Of a DNA stretch of 64,000 nt, positions 46,784 through 57,568 are shown piece after piece. Numbering within the stretch: position 1 is the stretch's first letter; every line of letters starts with the position of its first letter. The notes under the pieces were generated by a model that saw nothing but the letters and a program-made list of their open reading frames with translations, ran no database searches and had not been told where the DNA came from. A program made the translations under genes and the position numbers. The DNA comes from Pseudomonas japonica (lineage in GTDB: Bacteria > Pseudomonadota > Gammaproteobacteria > Pseudomonadales > Pseudomonadaceae): assembly GCF_013522925.1 (NCBI RefSeq), contig NZ_JAAMQU010000008.1:62001-126000 (forward strand), given 5' to 3'.

Positions 46784-48070
<1,287 letters not shown>

Positions 48071-48310
48071 TCAGGTGCGCTCAGCCCAGGCTGCGCGGGT
48101 GAAAAATTTCATCGTCACGGCATGGATGCTGCCATCGGCGATCCACGGGTTCAGGTGCGTGTAGATCTGTTGCTGACGCTTGACCGGGCTCAGCGCGGCC
48201 AACTCGTCGCTGACGACGTTCAACTGGAAGTTGCAGCCTTCGCCTTCTACTTCCACCTGGACCTGGGGCAGCTTCGCTTCAAGGAAGCTTTTAACTTCTA
48301 GGGCCTGCAT
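48071..48310 (-). CDS. ibaG: BolA-family protein IbaG (YrbA)
   Basis: The 79-residue protein is a BolA-like protein of the IbaG type, as expected immediately upstream of murA and downstream of mlaB. Members bind [2Fe-2S] clusters with monothiol glutaredoxins; the C-terminal HAVTMKFFTRAAW carries the conserved BolA His. I used the ATG at 48310; a longer frame upstream crosses the mlaB terminator. Confidence 0.92.
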   Translation of the reverse strand: MQALEVKSFLEAKLPQVQVEVEGEGCNFQLNVVSDELAALSPVKRQQQIYTHLNPWIADGSIHAVTMKFFTRAAWAERT

Positions 48311-48356
48311 GCTTAACCTCGATCGGCGCCCTGTGCGCGCGGGTCGGCCATGATAC

Positions 48357-48401
48357 AAAAAAAGCCCGCTGGCTGCGAGGGTGGCTGACCAAGCGGGCTT
48401 T
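48357..48401 (-). terminator. Terminator of the mla operon
   Basis: On the minus strand AAAGCCCGCT and AGCGGGCTTT (plus 48392-48401 and 48361-48370) form a ten-base stem with a long inner loop that may fold further, followed by a T-run. It lies just after the mlaB stop and before ibaG. Confidence 0.8.
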
Positions 48402-48416
48402 GCTTCGTTTTACAGA

Positions 48417-48719
48417 CTACGCGCGTTCGAGCAAGCCTGCGATGCCGCACACGTCGGCGATCTGGCATAACTCGTGGGGAAGGCCACGCACCTTGAAGCC
48501 TTTGCCCAGGGCGCGGGCATCGCGGCTCAAGGCCAGCAACAACGAAACGCCGACGCTGCTGGCCTTTTCGACCGCAGAACAATCCACCAGCACCTCATTG
48601 CCCGGCACTTGCCCGACCAGGGCTTGCCCCTGCTGGCGCAAGCGGGCACCGGTGCGGTAGTCCAGAACACCCGACAGGCGCAACTCGCCTTGCGCCAGCT
48701 CGACCGCGGCCAGAGTCAT
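48417..48719 (-). CDS. mlaB: STAS-domain protein MlaB
   Basis: MlaB is the small cytosolic STAS subunit that stabilises the MlaFEDB phospholipid transporter. The 100-residue protein shows the STAS pattern: VLVDCSAVEKASSVGVSLLLAL and a hydrophobic core. It overlaps mlaC by four bases (ATGA) and ends the operon before a terminator. Confidence 0.88.
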   Translation of the reverse strand: MTLAAVELAQGELRLSGVLDYRTGARLRQQGQALVGQVPGNEVLVDCSAVEKASSVGVSLLLALSRDARALGKGFKVRGLPHELCQIADVCGIAGLLERA

Positions 48720-49372
48720 TGCTGGCCCTGCTGAAGCGGCTGATCGCCAGCGACATCCTTGGCCTTGGCCACTTCACCGGCCCAACCGTCGATGGTCTTG
48801 TCCAGGTCGTTGCCGTTACGTTGCATCGCGTCGGCGAACTGATCACGGAACAGCTTGCCGATGTTGATGCCGTTCACGATCACGTTACGCACCTTCCACT
48901 CGCCATTCACCTTTTCCAAGGTGTAGGAAACCGGGTAAACCGCGCCGTTGGTGCCTTTTACCTGCATGCCAACAGACGTCCGGTCACCGCTTTCATCCTT
49001 GGGCGGGTCTACGGTAATGCCCTGGTTGTTGTACTCCAGCAAGGCATTGCCATAGAACTGGAACAGGCTGCGGCGGAAGTTTTCCTGGAACCGCGCCATC
49101 TGTTCGGGGGTAGCCTTGCGCGAGTACTTCACGGTCATGATGCTGCGGGAAATGCCGTCGGCATCGACCACCGGCCCTACGATGCGGTTGAGTGCGTCAT
49201 AGAAGGCCGAGGGATTGCTGCGGTAGTTTTCCCGGTTGGCGCTCAGGTCCGCCAGCAGCTCACGGGTGGTGTTCTGCACCAGATCATGGGCAGGTGTAGC
49301 GGGCGCGGCAGTGGCCAGCAAGGGCACGGCCAGCAACATGGCGGCCAGGGCTCGACGCAGAATGGATATCAT
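48716..49372 (-). CDS. mlaC: Periplasmic phospholipid-binding protein MlaC
   Basis: MlaC shuttles phospholipids across the periplasm between the MlaA-porin complex and MlaFEDB. The 218-residue precursor has a signal peptide (about 1-22, cleavage after ATA-like) and the Ttg2/MlaC fold (VGMQVKGTNGAVYPVSYTL, NGEWKVRNVIVNGINIG). The related P. putida genes are called ttg2D, a name that reflects solvent tolerance. Confidence 0.93.
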   Translation of the reverse strand: MISILRRALAAMLLAVPLLATAAPATPAHDLVQNTTRELLADLSANRENYRSNPSAFYDALNRIVGPVVDADGISRSIMTVKYSRKATPEQMARFQENFRRSLFQFYGNALLEYNNQGITVDPPKDESGDRTSVGMQVKGTNGAVYPVSYTLEKVNGEWKVRNVIVNGINIGKLFRDQFADAMQRNGNDLDKTIDGWAGEVAKAKDVAGDQPLQQGQQ

Positions 49373-49381
49373 TGGAACTCC

Positions 49382-49849
49382 TTATTTCGCCTCTTTGCTC
49401 ACATTATTGAGCAGGAATTTGCCGATCAGGTCCTCGAGTACCAGCGAGGATTGTGTGTCGTGAATTGTCTGACCGTCTTTGAGTACAGCGCTCTCCCCGC
49501 CCACGCTTACGCCAATGTACTTCTCGCCCAGCAGCCCAGCGGTGAGGATGGACGCGGTGGAATCCACCGGCAAGTTGTCCACGCTCTTGTCCAGCTGCAG
49601 GGTTACCCGGCCGGTAAAGGTGTCGCGATCCAGGTCGATTGCAGCCACCTTGCCAATGGTCACGCCGGCCATGGTCACCTTGGCTCTGACCGTCAAACCG
49701 GCAATATTGTCAAAGTAGGCATACAGCTTGTAGGTGTCATGTGCCGCGCCCGGCGACAACCCGCTGACACGAAGGGCCAGCAGCAGCAGGGCGAGGATCC
49801 CGGCCAGCAAAAACAGGCCGACACCGACTTCCAGGGTGCGGTTTTGCAT
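49382..49849 (-). CDS. mlaD: MCE-domain phospholipid transporter subunit MlaD
   Basis: MlaD is a hexameric, inner-membrane-anchored MCE protein. The 155-residue protein has one N-terminal helix (about 8-26) and a single MCE domain (about 38-120, YAYFDNIAGLTVRAKVTMAGVTIGKV). It shares one base with the mlaE stop and is nine bases before mlaC. Confidence 0.95.
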   Translation of the reverse strand: MQNRTLEVGVGLFLLAGILALLLLALRVSGLSPGAAHDTYKLYAYFDNIAGLTVRAKVTMAGVTIGKVAAIDLDRDTFTGRVTLQLDKSVDNLPVDSTASILTAGLLGEKYIGVSVGGESAVLKDGQTIHDTQSSLVLEDLIGKFLLNNVSKEAK

Positions 49850-50646
49850 CAGAAATCTCCAAACATCAAAGCGGTCAGAATGAAATCGAGCCCCAGTACC
49901 GCAAGGGAGGCATAAACAACGGTGCGCGTGGTAGCTCGGCTGATCCCTTCGGAAGTGGGATCGCAGTCGTAACCCTGGTACACGGCAATCCAGGTGACGA
50001 CGAACGCGAACACCACGCTTTTGATCACGCCATTGAGCACATCTTCGGTGAAGCTGACGCTGTTCTGCATGTTTGCCCAGAACGAGCCCTCATAAACGCC
50101 CAGCCAGTCCACCGCTACCCAGGAACCGCCCCAGATGCCCACCACGCTGAACATCGCGGCAAGCACAGGCAGCGAGATGAACCCGGCCCACAAGCGTGGC
50201 GCAACGATGTACTTGAGGGGATCGACGCCGATCATTTCCAGGCTGGAAAGCTGCTCGGTCGCCTTCATGTTGCCGATTTCGGCCGCCAGCGCGGAGCCGG
50301 CCCGCCCGGCGAACAGGAGCGCGGTAACCACTGGGCCGAGCTCACGAAGCAAGGTCAAGGCGATCATCTGGCCGACCGCCTGCTCCGAGCCGTACTTGGC
50401 AAGGATGCTGAACCCCTGAAGCGATAGCACACCGCCAATGAAAATGCCTGACACGATGATAATGGCCAGGGACAGCACACCCACCGAATACAGCTGACGG
50501 ACCAGCAGCGCGAAGCCGCCCGAGATCCCGCCACGGCTGAACAGTGCATGCCCCAGGAACAGCGATGCGCGCCCTAGCCCGGCAACCACGTCGATCACGG
50601 TTCTGCCCAACAAGCGAACCCGCTCCAATAATGACCTGTGGCGCAT
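49849..50646 (-). CDS. mlaE: Phospholipid ABC transporter permease MlaE
   Basis: MlaE is the permease of MlaFEDB. The 265-residue protein has about five hydrophobic helices and the MlaE family motifs [16 protein letters not shown] and [16 protein letters not shown]. Its ATG shares one base with the mlaF stop codon. Confidence 0.96.
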   Translation of the reverse strand: MRHRSLLERVRLLGRTVIDVVAGLGRASLFLGHALFSRGGISGGFALLVRQLYSVGVLSLAIIIVSGIFIGGVLSLQGFSILAKYGSEQAVGQMIALTLLRELGPVVTALLFAGRAGSALAAEIGNMKATEQLSSLEMIGVDPLKYIVAPRLWAGFISLPVLAAMFSVVGIWGGSWVAVDWLGVYEGSFWANMQNSVSFTEDVLNGVIKSVVFAFVVTWIAVYQGYDCDPTSEGISRATTRTVVYASLAVLGLDFILTALMFGDF

Positions 50647-51455
50647 CAGCGCTTCCCCAGAAAATCGTCGGCCAAGGCTGGCGCGGAAAAATGAAAAGGA
50701 ACCGGCCCATCCGGCTGGCCCTTCATGAACTGGCGGATACGCGGGTTATCCGAGGCCATCAGCTCTGCCGGAGTGCCCTGCCCAAGTACCTGACCATCTC
50801 CGACCACGTACAGGTAATCGGCGATGCTGGCGGTTTCTGCCAGGTCGTGGGAAACCACGATGCTGGTGATCCCGAGCGCATCATTGAGCAGGCGAATAAG
50901 GCGAACCAGCATGCCCATGGCGATCGGGTCCTGCCCCACGAACGGCTCGTCGTACATGAGGATCTGCGGGTCCATCGCGATGGCCCGTGCCAGTGCAACC
51001 CTGCGTTTCATGCCTCCGGACAGCTCATCGGGCATCAGCTCGATGGCGCCTCGCAGGCCTACGGCCTGGAGTTTCATCAGCACGATATCGCGGATCATTT
51101 CTTCCGGCAGGTCGGTGTGCACGCGCAAAGGAAAGGCCACGTTCTCGAAAACGTCCAGGTCGGTAAACAGCGCGCCACTCTGGAACAGCACCCCCATGTG
51201 CTTGCGGGCATCGAACAGATCACTGCGCGATAGCTGCGGAAGGTTCTGGCCATTGACCCACACTTCGCCGGCCGTGGGGCGCAACTGTGCCCCCATCAGC
51301 CGCAGGAGGGTGGTTTTGCCGGAGCCGGACGGCCCCATGATACCGGTGACTTTTCCGCGCGGGATGCGAATGTCCACGTTCTGGAAAATGCTGCGCGCGC
51401 CTCGCTTGAAGGTTAACCCCTTCAGCTCCACGGCGTAGGCTTGTTCGGCACTCAT
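50646..51455 (-). CDS. mlaF: Phospholipid ABC transporter ATP-binding protein MlaF
   Basis: MlaF is the ATPase of MlaFEDB. The 269-residue protein has Walker [10 protein letters not shown], signature [12 protein letters not shown], and Walker [14 protein letters not shown]. The ATG at 51455 has GGAG upstream; a further in-frame extension is not supported. It is the first gene of the mlaFEDCB operon and diverges from kdsD. Confidence 0.95.
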   Translation of the reverse strand: MSAEQAYAVELKGLTFKRGARSIFQNVDIRIPRGKVTGIMGPSGSGKTTLLRLMGAQLRPTAGEVWVNGQNLPQLSRSDLFDARKHMGVLFQSGALFTDLDVFENVAFPLRVHTDLPEEMIRDIVLMKLQAVGLRGAIELMPDELSGGMKRRVALARAIAMDPQILMYDEPFVGQDPIAMGMLVRLIRLLNDALGITSIVVSHDLAETASIADYLYVVGDGQVLGQGTPAELMASDNPRIRQFMKGQPDGPVPFHFSAPALADDFLGKR

Positions 51456-51539
51456 TCGTTCTCCTTGCGATGCGGCACCCCAGTCAGACGTGCGGGCCAG
51501 AGGCCAGGGCACATGCCGGACGGGATCGACGAGCGGCGC

Positions 51540-51568
51540 ACTATATCACCGACCCCAGCTTGTGACAG
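51540..51568 (-). promoter_or_regulatory. Candidate mlaF promoter
   Basis: On the minus strand CTGTCA (plus 51563-51568) and TATAGT (plus 51540-51545) are exactly 17 bases apart, about 85 bases before the mlaF ATG. Confidence 0.55.
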
Positions 51569-51635
51569 CGCGCGGCGGGGCGCCAACCGCCACGAGAGGG
51601 GTGGCGGGATTCGTGCGCGACGTGTGCAATCCGGA

Positions 51636-51641
51636 TATAAT
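51636..51641 (+). promoter_or_regulatory. -10 box of the kdsD operon
   Basis: A perfect TATAAT lies 33 bases before the kdsD ATG, but no good -35 box stands at the usual distance (TTCGTG at 51610 is 20 bases away). Confidence 0.45.
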
Positions 51642-51673
51642 CCCGGCCTTTTCTCCGGATCGACCTGCCTCGC

Positions 51674-52648
51674 ATGAACCAGACCCGCGATCTCATTCAG
51701 TCGGCACAGCGCACCATCGGCCTTGAAATCAAGGCCGTGGAAGGACTGCTCGAGCATATAAATGCAGACTTCGTCCGCGCCTGCGAGATGATCCTGGGCA
51801 GCAGCGGGCGGGTAGTCGTGATGGGGATGGGCAAATCCGGCCATATCGGGCGCAAGATCGCAGCCACGCTGGCCAGCACTGGCACGCCGGCATTTTTCGT
51901 TCACCCGGCCGAAGCCAGTCATGGCGACATGGGCATGATCACGCCCGACGATATCGTGCTGGCCCTGTCCAACTCGGGCACCACGGCAGAAATCCTCACC
52001 TTGTTGCCGTTGATCAAGCGGCTGGGCATTCGGCTGATCAGCCTCACGGGCAATCCGGAATCCACCCTGGCCCAGGCGGCCGAAGCGAGCCTGGACGCCA
52101 GGGTAGAACATGAAGCCTGCCCACTGAACCTGGCCCCCACCTCCTCCACCACCGCGGCGCTGGTGCTGGGGGATGCCCTGGCGGTCGCCCTGCTCGAAGC
52201 GCGAGGCTTCACGGCCGAGGATTTCGCGTTCTCCCACCCGGGAGGCGCGCTCGGGCGTCGCTTGTTGCTCAAGGTGGAACAACTGATGCACACCGGTGCG
52301 GCGCTGCCTACCGTGACGCGTGGCACTCCGCTGCGGGAAGCGCTGATGGAAATGACCCGAAAAGGCCTTGGCATGACGGTGGTGCTGGAGGAGGACGGCC
52401 GGCTTGCCGGCGTGTTCACCGACGGTGACCTGCGTCGCACCCTCGACCGCAACCTGGACGTACACGCTACGCCGATCGAGCAGATCATGACTGCCCATGG
52501 CAAGACGGTGACCGCCGACATGCTCGCCGCCCAGGCGCTGAAAATCATGGAGGACCACAAGATCGGCGCATTGGTGGTGGTAGATCACACTGATCGCCCT
52601 GTGGGCGCGGTCAACATGCATGACTTCCTCCGTGCGGGGGTCGTGTAA
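51674..52648 (+). CDS. kdsD: Arabinose-5-phosphate isomerase
   Basis: KdsD converts ribulose 5-phosphate to arabinose 5-phosphate, the start of Kdo synthesis for LPS. The 324-residue protein has an SIS domain (about 35-175; GMGKSGHIGRKIAATLASTGTP, SNSGTTAEI) and two CBS domains (about 205-324). It shares one base with kdsC (TAATG), which acts later in the same pathway. Confidence 0.96.
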   Translation: MNQTRDLIQSAQRTIGLEIKAVEGLLEHINADFVRACEMILGSSGRVVVMGMGKSGHIGRKIAATLASTGTPAFFVHPAEASHGDMGMITPDDIVLALSNSGTTAEILTLLPLIKRLGIRLISLTGNPESTLAQAAEASLDARVEHEACPLNLAPTSSTTAALVLGDALAVALLEARGFTAEDFAFSHPGGALGRRLLLKVEQLMHTGAALPTVTRGTPLREALMEMTRKGLGMTVVLEEDGRLAGVFTDGDLRRTLDRNLDVHATPIEQIMTAHGKTVTADMLAAQALKIMEDHKIGALVVVDHTDRPVGAVNMHDFLRAGVV

Positions 52649-53172
52649 TGGACCGCACACTGCTTGAGCGAGCTGGCCGGATCAAACTCGCCATTTTCGA
52701 CGTAGATGGCGTGCTCACGGATGGCCGCCTCTACTTTCTTGAAGACGGCAGCGAAATGAAGGCGTTCAATACGCTGGACGGCCAGGGCATCAAAATGCTG
52801 ATGGCCTCGGGCGTTACCACAGCCATCATCAGCGGCCGCACCAGCGCGGCCACCGAGCGCCGCGCCCGCAACCTGGGCATCCCCCATCTCTTTCAGGGCC
52901 GCGAGGACAAGCTCGTGGTGCTCGACGGCTTGCTGGAACAGCTGGGCTTGTCATACGAGCAGGTCGCGCACCTTGGCGACGACCTTCCCGACCTCCCGGT
53001 GATGCGCCGGGTAGGCCTGGGCATGGCGGTGGCAAACGCGGCCGATTTCGTTCGCCGGCATGCCCATGGGGTCACCCAGGCCCGGGGCGGCGAAGGCGCT
53101 GCCCGCGAATATTGCGAACTCATCCTGCGCGCCCAGGGAAACCTGGACGCCGCGCTGAACAAATACCTGTAG
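52648..53172 (+). CDS. kdsC: 3-deoxy-D-manno-octulosonate 8-phosphate phosphatase
   Basis: KdsC removes the phosphate from Kdo 8-phosphate. The 174-residue HAD phosphatase (C0 type) has the nucleophile motif FDVDGVLTDG, SGRTS, and the Mg-binding LGDDLPDLPV. Normal length; lptC follows within seven bases. Confidence 0.96.
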   Translation: MDRTLLERAGRIKLAIFDVDGVLTDGRLYFLEDGSEMKAFNTLDGQGIKMLMASGVTTAIISGRTSAATERRARNLGIPHLFQGREDKLVVLDGLLEQLGLSYEQVAHLGDDLPDLPVMRRVGLGMAVANAADFVRRHAHGVTQARGGEGAAREYCELILRAQGNLDAALNKYL

Positions 53173-53178
53173 GTGCCC

Positions 53179-53751
53179 ATGCAAAACCGAAAGTTGCTTG
53201 CGCTTGCCGTTGCGGTACCGGTGGTGGCGCTGCTCATCGCCATCGGCTACTGGAACGTCAGCCCCGAGCGGTTCCTCGACAACCCCCGGGCGAGCGTGGA
53301 CGCCAGTACCATCGACTACTATGCGATCAACGCCCGCACCGTGCAGTACCTGCCCGACGGCAAGATGCAGTATGAAATGACCGCCGACAGGGTCGAACAC
53401 CTCAAGGCCAGTGAAGTCACCCACGTGACCAAGCCGGTCATGGACGTCTACCGAGGCACCACCTTCCCCTGGCATGTGGTGAGCGAGCGTGCCGAGGTGA
53501 ACCCGGACGGCACCCAGGTCGAACTCATCGACGCCGTGCGGCTCAACCGCACAGACCAGAAGAACCGCACAACCGTAATCACCACCTCGCGCGCCACGGT
53601 CTTCCCGCAGAAGCAATATGCGGAAACCGACCAAGACGTTAGAATCGACGGCGCCGGTGGCGTTACGACTGCCAAGGGAATGAAAGCGTATTTGAACGAC
53701 AGCAAGATCCACTTGCTGTCCACTGTAAGAGGACAGTATGAGGCTCGTTAA
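53179..53751 (+). CDS. lptC: LPS export system protein LptC
   Basis: LptC is the bitopic inner-membrane protein that passes LPS from LptB2FG to LptA. The 190-residue protein has an N-terminal helix (about 6-24) and a beta-jellyroll with LNRTDQKNRTTVITTSRATVF-like strands in the C half. I prefer the ATG at 53179; a GTG two codons earlier is possible. It overlaps lptA by 14 bases. Confidence 0.92.
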   Translation: MQNRKLLALAVAVPVVALLIAIGYWNVSPERFLDNPRASVDASTIDYYAINARTVQYLPDGKMQYEMTADRVEHLKASEVTHVTKPVMDVYRGTTFPWHVVSERAEVNPDGTQVELIDAVRLNRTDQKNRTTVITTSRATVFPQKQYAETDQDVRIDGAGGVTTAKGMKAYLNDSKIHLLSTVRGQYEAR

Positions 53752-54283
53752 AACCCTCCCCTTCCTGCTTGGCCTGGGCGCGGCACTGGGAAGCGTGAAC
53801 GCCTTGGCGCTGCCGACCGACAGGGACCAACCGATCCACATCCAGTCCGACGACGCACAACTCGACGACAAGCAGGGTGTAGCGGTCTATACCGGCAGCG
53901 TGGTCATCACCCAGGGCTCCATGAAGATCACCGGCAACAAGGTGACCGTCACACGTGCGGCCAATGGTGATGTGGATGTATTCACCGCCGTCGGCAACCT
54001 GGCCTACTACGAGCAGAAGCCTGCCGTGGACAAGCCCATCGTGCAGGCCTACGGCGTGACCATCCAGTACTTCGCGTCCCAGGACCGGATCGTGCTGATC
54101 GACAAGGCCAAGGTCATCAACGACGGAAACACCTCCGAAGGCGAAAAAATCGTGTACGACACGGTTCGCCAGGTGGTAAATGCCGGTCGTGCCACGGGCA
54201 CCAAGATCACCGCGCCACGCCCGCGCATCGACATGGTGATCCAGCCGAAGAAGAAAACCGACCAGCCGCAGAAGGCGCAGTAA
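53738..54283 (+). CDS. lptA: LPS export periplasmic protein LptA
   Basis: LptA forms the periplasmic bridge for LPS. The 181-residue precursor has a signal peptide (about 1-25, cleavage near NALA-LP) and the OstA repeat pattern ([34 protein letters not shown]). The C-terminal tail is Lys/Gln-rich. It shares one base with lptB. Confidence 0.95.
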   Translation: MRLVKTLPFLLGLGAALGSVNALALPTDRDQPIHIQSDDAQLDDKQGVAVYTGSVVITQGSMKITGNKVTVTRAANGDVDVFTAVGNLAYYEQKPAVDKPIVQAYGVTIQYFASQDRIVLIDKAKVINDGNTSEGEKIVYDTVRQVVNAGRATGTKITAPRPRIDMVIQPKKKTDQPQKAQ

Positions 54284-55008
54284 TGGCGACGTTGAAGGCC
54301 CAGCATCTGGCCAAGAGCTACAAAAGCCGGCAAGTGGTGAGAGACGTCAGCCTCTCCATCGAGAGCGGGCAGATCGTTGGCCTGCTTGGGCCGAACGGGG
54401 CCGGTAAAACCACGTGCTTCTACATGATCGTAGGGCTGGTGCAGGCCGATCAGGGCAGGGTGCTGATCGACGACCTCGACGTAAGCCACCAGCCCATGCA
54501 CGGGCGCGCCAAGGCCGGTATAGGCTACCTGCCTCAGGAGGCCTCGATCTTCCGCAAGCTTTCGGTGGCGGACAACATCATGGCGATCCTCGAAACCCGC
54601 AAGGACCTCGACGCCAGCGGTCGGCGCAAGGCATTGGAAAGCCTGCTTCAGGAATTCCATATCACGCATATCCGTGACAACCGTGGCATGAGCCTGTCCG
54701 GTGGCGAGCGCCGCCGGGTGGAAATCGCCCGCGCCCTGGCCACCGCGCCCAAGTTCATCCTGCTCGATGAACCCTTTGCCGGCGTAGACCCGATCTCCGT
54801 GGGCGATATCAAACAGATCATCCACCACCTCAAGGCCAAGGGCATCGGTGTGCTTATTACCGATCACAACGTACGCGAAACCCTGGATATCTGTGAAATC
54901 GCCTATATTGTGAACGATGGCCAATTGATTGCAGAGGGCGATTCGGCCACTATCCTTGCCAATGACTTGGTGAAGGAAGTGTACCTGGGGCACGAGTTCC
55001 GGCTTTAA
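54283..55008 (+). CDS. lptB: LPS export ABC transporter ATP-binding protein LptB
   Basis: LptB powers LPS extraction with LptF and LptG, whose genes are not here. The 241-residue protein has Walker [10 protein letters not shown] at 36-44, signature [15 protein letters not shown], and Walker [14 protein letters not shown]. rpoN follows after 134 bases with its own promoter. Confidence 0.97.
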   Translation: MATLKAQHLAKSYKSRQVVRDVSLSIESGQIVGLLGPNGAGKTTCFYMIVGLVQADQGRVLIDDLDVSHQPMHGRAKAGIGYLPQEASIFRKLSVADNIMAILETRKDLDASGRRKALESLLQEFHITHIRDNRGMSLSGGERRRVEIARALATAPKFILLDEPFAGVDPISVGDIKQIIHHLKAKGIGVLITDHNVRETLDICEIAYIVNDGQLIAEGDSATILANDLVKEVYLGHEFRL

Positions 55009-55055
55009 GGGCTCCAAGTGTAAAGACCCCTAGGCAAACATGGCAGTTTCGGGCA

Positions 55056-55061
55056 TATAAT
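55056..55061 (+). promoter_or_regulatory. -10 box of rpoN promoter
   Basis: A perfect TATAAT lies 82 bases before the rpoN ATG; the -35 is not obvious. It supports separate transcription of rpoN from the lpt genes. Confidence 0.5.
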
Positions 55062-55074
55062 TTGCTTAAGTTCA

Positions 55075-55093
55075 GGCGCTCCAATGGAGCGCC
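55075..55093 (+). other. Perfect stem-loop in the rpoN leader
   Basis: GGCGCTCC (55075-55082), a three-base loop, and GGAGCGCC (55086-55093) form an eight-base stem in the rpoN leader, a few bases downstream of the expected start. It lacks a T-run, so it is more likely to be a leader structure than a terminator. Confidence 0.5.
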
Positions 55094-55142
55094 CGTTGTG
55101 GATGGCGCCTAGCGCCGGCAAACAGGGTGTCAAGCTCACGCC

Positions 55143-56651
55143 ATGAAACCATCGCTTGTCCTTAAAATGGGCCAGCAACTGACGATGACACCGCAGTTGC
55201 AACAGGCCATCCGCCTTCTCCAGCTTTCCACCCTGGACCTCCAGCAGGAGATTCAGGAGGCGCTTGAGTCCAACCCCATGCTCGAACGCCAGGAAGACGG
55301 CGACGACTTCGATAACGTCGACCCGCTGGCCGACAAGGCCGAACATTCCGGGCCGGCCGAACCCCAGGAAACGCCTTTCCAGGAAACCAGCTTCCAGGAA
55401 ACCTCCAGCGCGCCCGAGGGCGGCGAAGAGGCGGATTGGAGCGAGCGGATTCCCGATGAGCTGCCCGTGGACACGGCCTGGGAAGACATCTACCAGACCA
55501 GTGCCAGCAGCCTGCCGAGCGGGGATGACGACGACTGGGATTTCACTACCCGTACGTCCGTTGGAGAAAGCCTGCAGAGCCACTTGCTGTGGCAACTGAA
55601 CCTGGCACCGATGTCCGACAATGACCGCCTGATCGCCGTCACCCTGATCGACTGCATCAACAACCAGGGCTACCTCGAAGAAACCCTCGAGGAAATCTGT
55701 GCGTCGTTCGACCCCGAACTGGACATCGAACTCGATGAAGTCGAAGCCGTGCTTCATCGCATCCAACAGTTCGAGCCTGCCGGGATCGCCGCGCGCAACC
55801 TGGGCGAATGCCTGGCGTTGCAACTGCGCCAGCTGCCTGCGAAAACCCCTTGGCTGGCCGAGGCCCAACGGCTGGTCACCGATTACATCGAGCTGCTGGG
55901 TAGCCGTGACTACAGCCAGCTGATGCGCAAGATGAAGCTCAAGGAAGATGAGCTTCGGCAGGTGATCGAGCTTATCCAGAGCCTGAACCCACGCCCCGGC
56001 TCGCAGATCGAGTCGAGCGAGCCCGAGTACGTGGTGCCGGACGTCATCGTGCGCAAGGACAGCGATCGCTGGCTGGTGGAGCTGAACCAGGAGTCGGTGC
56101 CGCGGCTGCGGGTAAACCCCCAGTACGCGGGTTTTGTGCGCCGGGCGGACAGCAGCGCGGATAACACCTTCATGCGCAATCAGTTGCAGGAAGCGCGCTG
56201 GTTCATTAAAAGCCTGCAAAGCCGCAACGAGACCCTCATGAAGGTGGCCACCCAGATCGTGGAACATCAGCGAGGCTTCCTCGACTACGGCGACGAGGCC
56301 ATGAAACCGCTCGTACTGCATGACATCGCCGAGGCCGTGGGCATGCACGAATCGACGATTTCCCGGGTAACGACACAGAAGTACATGCACACCCCCCGCG
56401 GGATATATGAGCTGAAATACTTTTTCTCCAGCCACGTCAGTACCTCGGAAGGCGGTGAATGCTCGTCCACAGCCATCCGGGCGATCATCAAGAAACTGGT
56501 GGCGGCGGAAAATCAGAAAAAGCCGTTGAGTGACAGCAAGATCGCTGGTTTACTGGAGGCACAAGGCATTCAGGTAGCACGCCGCACTGTCGCCAAGTAC
56601 CGCGAATCCCTCGGGATTGCGCCGTCCAGCGAACGCAAGCGGTTGATGTAG
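55143..56651 (+). CDS. rpoN: RNA polymerase sigma-54 factor RpoN
   Basis: RpoN directs transcription from GG/GC (-24/-12) promoters with AAA activators, controlling nitrogen use, motility and more. The 502-residue protein has the Gln/Leu-rich region I ([21 protein letters not shown]), an acidic region II (about 50-140), the core-binding region, a helix-turn-helix and the RpoN box [10 protein letters not shown] at about 479-488. hpf and nitrogen-PTS genes follow, as in other proteobacteria. Confidence 0.98.
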   Translation: MKPSLVLKMGQQLTMTPQLQQAIRLLQLSTLDLQQEIQEALESNPMLERQEDGDDFDNVDPLADKAEHSGPAEPQETPFQETSFQETSSAPEGGEEADWSERIPDELPVDTAWEDIYQTSASSLPSGDDDDWDFTTRTSVGESLQSHLLWQLNLAPMSDNDRLIAVTLIDCINNQGYLEETLEEICASFDPELDIELDEVEAVLHRIQQFEPAGIAARNLGECLALQLRQLPAKTPWLAEAQRLVTDYIELLGSRDYSQLMRKMKLKEDELRQVIELIQSLNPRPGSQIESSEPEYVVPDVIVRKDSDRWLVELNQESVPRLRVNPQYAGFVRRADSSADNTFMRNQLQEARWFIKSLQSRNETLMKVATQIVEHQRGFLDYGDEAMKPLVLHDIAEAVGMHESTISRVTTQKYMHTPRGIYELKYFFSSHVSTSEGGECSSTAIRAIIKKLVAAENQKKPLSDSKIAGLLEAQGIQVARRTVAKYRESLGIAPSSERKRLM

Positions 56652-56732
56652 CCTGGTTCCGAAGCGCGCGTAGTCGCTGGCACAAGGCACGTAAGCCAGC
56701 GCCGCACCTCGGGATGCCACCAGCGTTTCAGT

Positions 56733-56754
56733 GGCAGGTTTCGCCTGCCTCTTT
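56733..56754 (+). terminator. Possible terminator after rpoN
   Basis: GGCAGG (56733-56738), loop TTTCG, CCTGCC (56744-56749), then TCTTT. The six-base stem is short, and hpf starts 27 bases later, so partial termination at most is likely. Confidence 0.4.
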
Positions 56755-56780
56755 ATGCACTGGCAATAAGGAGAAGCGGT

Positions 56781-57089
56781 ATGCAAGTCAACATCAGTGG
56801 GCATCAACTGGATGTGACCGAAGCCATGCGTAGCTACATGACCGAAAAACTTGCCAAGCTTGAGCGGCACTGCGACAAGATCACCAATGTAGAGGTGATC
56901 ATGGAAGTGGAAAAACAGAAACAGCGGGTTGAAGCGACCCTCCGGGTTCCAAAGTGCGACGTGGTAGCTCAGGCAGAACACGACGACATGTACGCCGCAA
57001 TCGACCTTCTCACTGATAAACTCGATCGGCAATTGCTCAAGTATAAGGAAAAACAGCAGAGCCACCTGCAAGGTGCGGCCGCTCGCTGA
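56781..57089 (+). CDS. hpf: Ribosome hibernation promoting factor
   Basis: HPF binds the 30S A/P-site region in starved cells and, as the short form, promotes 100S dimers with RMF. The 102-residue protein has the S30AE fold start MQVNISGHQLDVTEAMRSYM and the conserved EATLRVPKCDVVAQAEHDDMYAAIDLL. A GGAG ribosome site precedes the ATG. Confidence 0.95.
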   Translation: MQVNISGHQLDVTEAMRSYMTEKLAKLERHCDKITNVEVIMEVEKQKQRVEATLRVPKCDVVAQAEHDDMYAAIDLLTDKLDRQLLKYKEKQQSHLQGAAAR

Positions 57090-57096
57090 CCCCCCA

Positions 57097-57561
57097 ATGA
57101 TCCGACTAGAAAACATCCTGACCCCCGGCCGCTCCCTCGTGAGCGTGCCGGGCGGCAGTAAAAAACGCGTACTCGAACAGATCGCTGCCTTGATTCATAG
57201 GGACCTTCCCGAGGTTAGCCAGCAGGTTGTGTTCGAAGCCCTGATCGCCCGTGAAAAGCTTGGCTCCACCGGTTTCGGCAATGGGATTGCCATCCCGCAT
57301 TGCCGACTCGCCAATTGTCAGGGCCCGATGAGTGCCTTGTTGCACCTGGACGCACCCGTGGACTTCGACGCGATCGACGGCGCCCCGGTAGATCTGATCT
57401 TCGTGCTGCTGGTCCCGGAAGCGGCCACCGATGCACACCTCGAATTACTCCGCCAGATAGCCAGCATGCTCGACCGCAAGGACGTGCGTGACCAGTTGCG
57501 TTCCGCCCCCGACAGCGAAGCGCTGTATCAGGTGGTGGTGCGCACCCAGAGCGGCGCGTGA
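57097..57561 (+). CDS. ptsN: Nitrogen-regulatory PTS EIIA component PtsN
   Basis: PtsN (EIIA-Ntr) is a regulatory phosphocarrier that affects K+ uptake and carbon/nitrogen balance. The 154-residue protein has the EIIA fold with the phospho-His68 in [12 protein letters not shown] used the ATG at 57097, seven bases after hpf, rather than an upstream in-frame start inside hpf. The upstream kinase PtsP is not in this window. Confidence 0.95.
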   Translation: MIRLENILTPGRSLVSVPGGSKKRVLEQIAALIHRDLPEVSQQVVFEALIAREKLGSTGFGNGIAIPHCRLANCQGPMSALLHLDAPVDFDAIDGAPVDLIFVLLVPEAATDAHLELLRQIASMLDRKDVRDQLRSAPDSEALYQVVVRTQSGA

Positions 57562-57568
57562 CCTGCGC

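Noticed and set aside
56652..56780. Sigma-54 promoter (TGGCAC-type) in front of hpf
   Set aside because: A TGGCAC word near 56678 lacks a GC at the required spacing, so no -12 element can be assigned.
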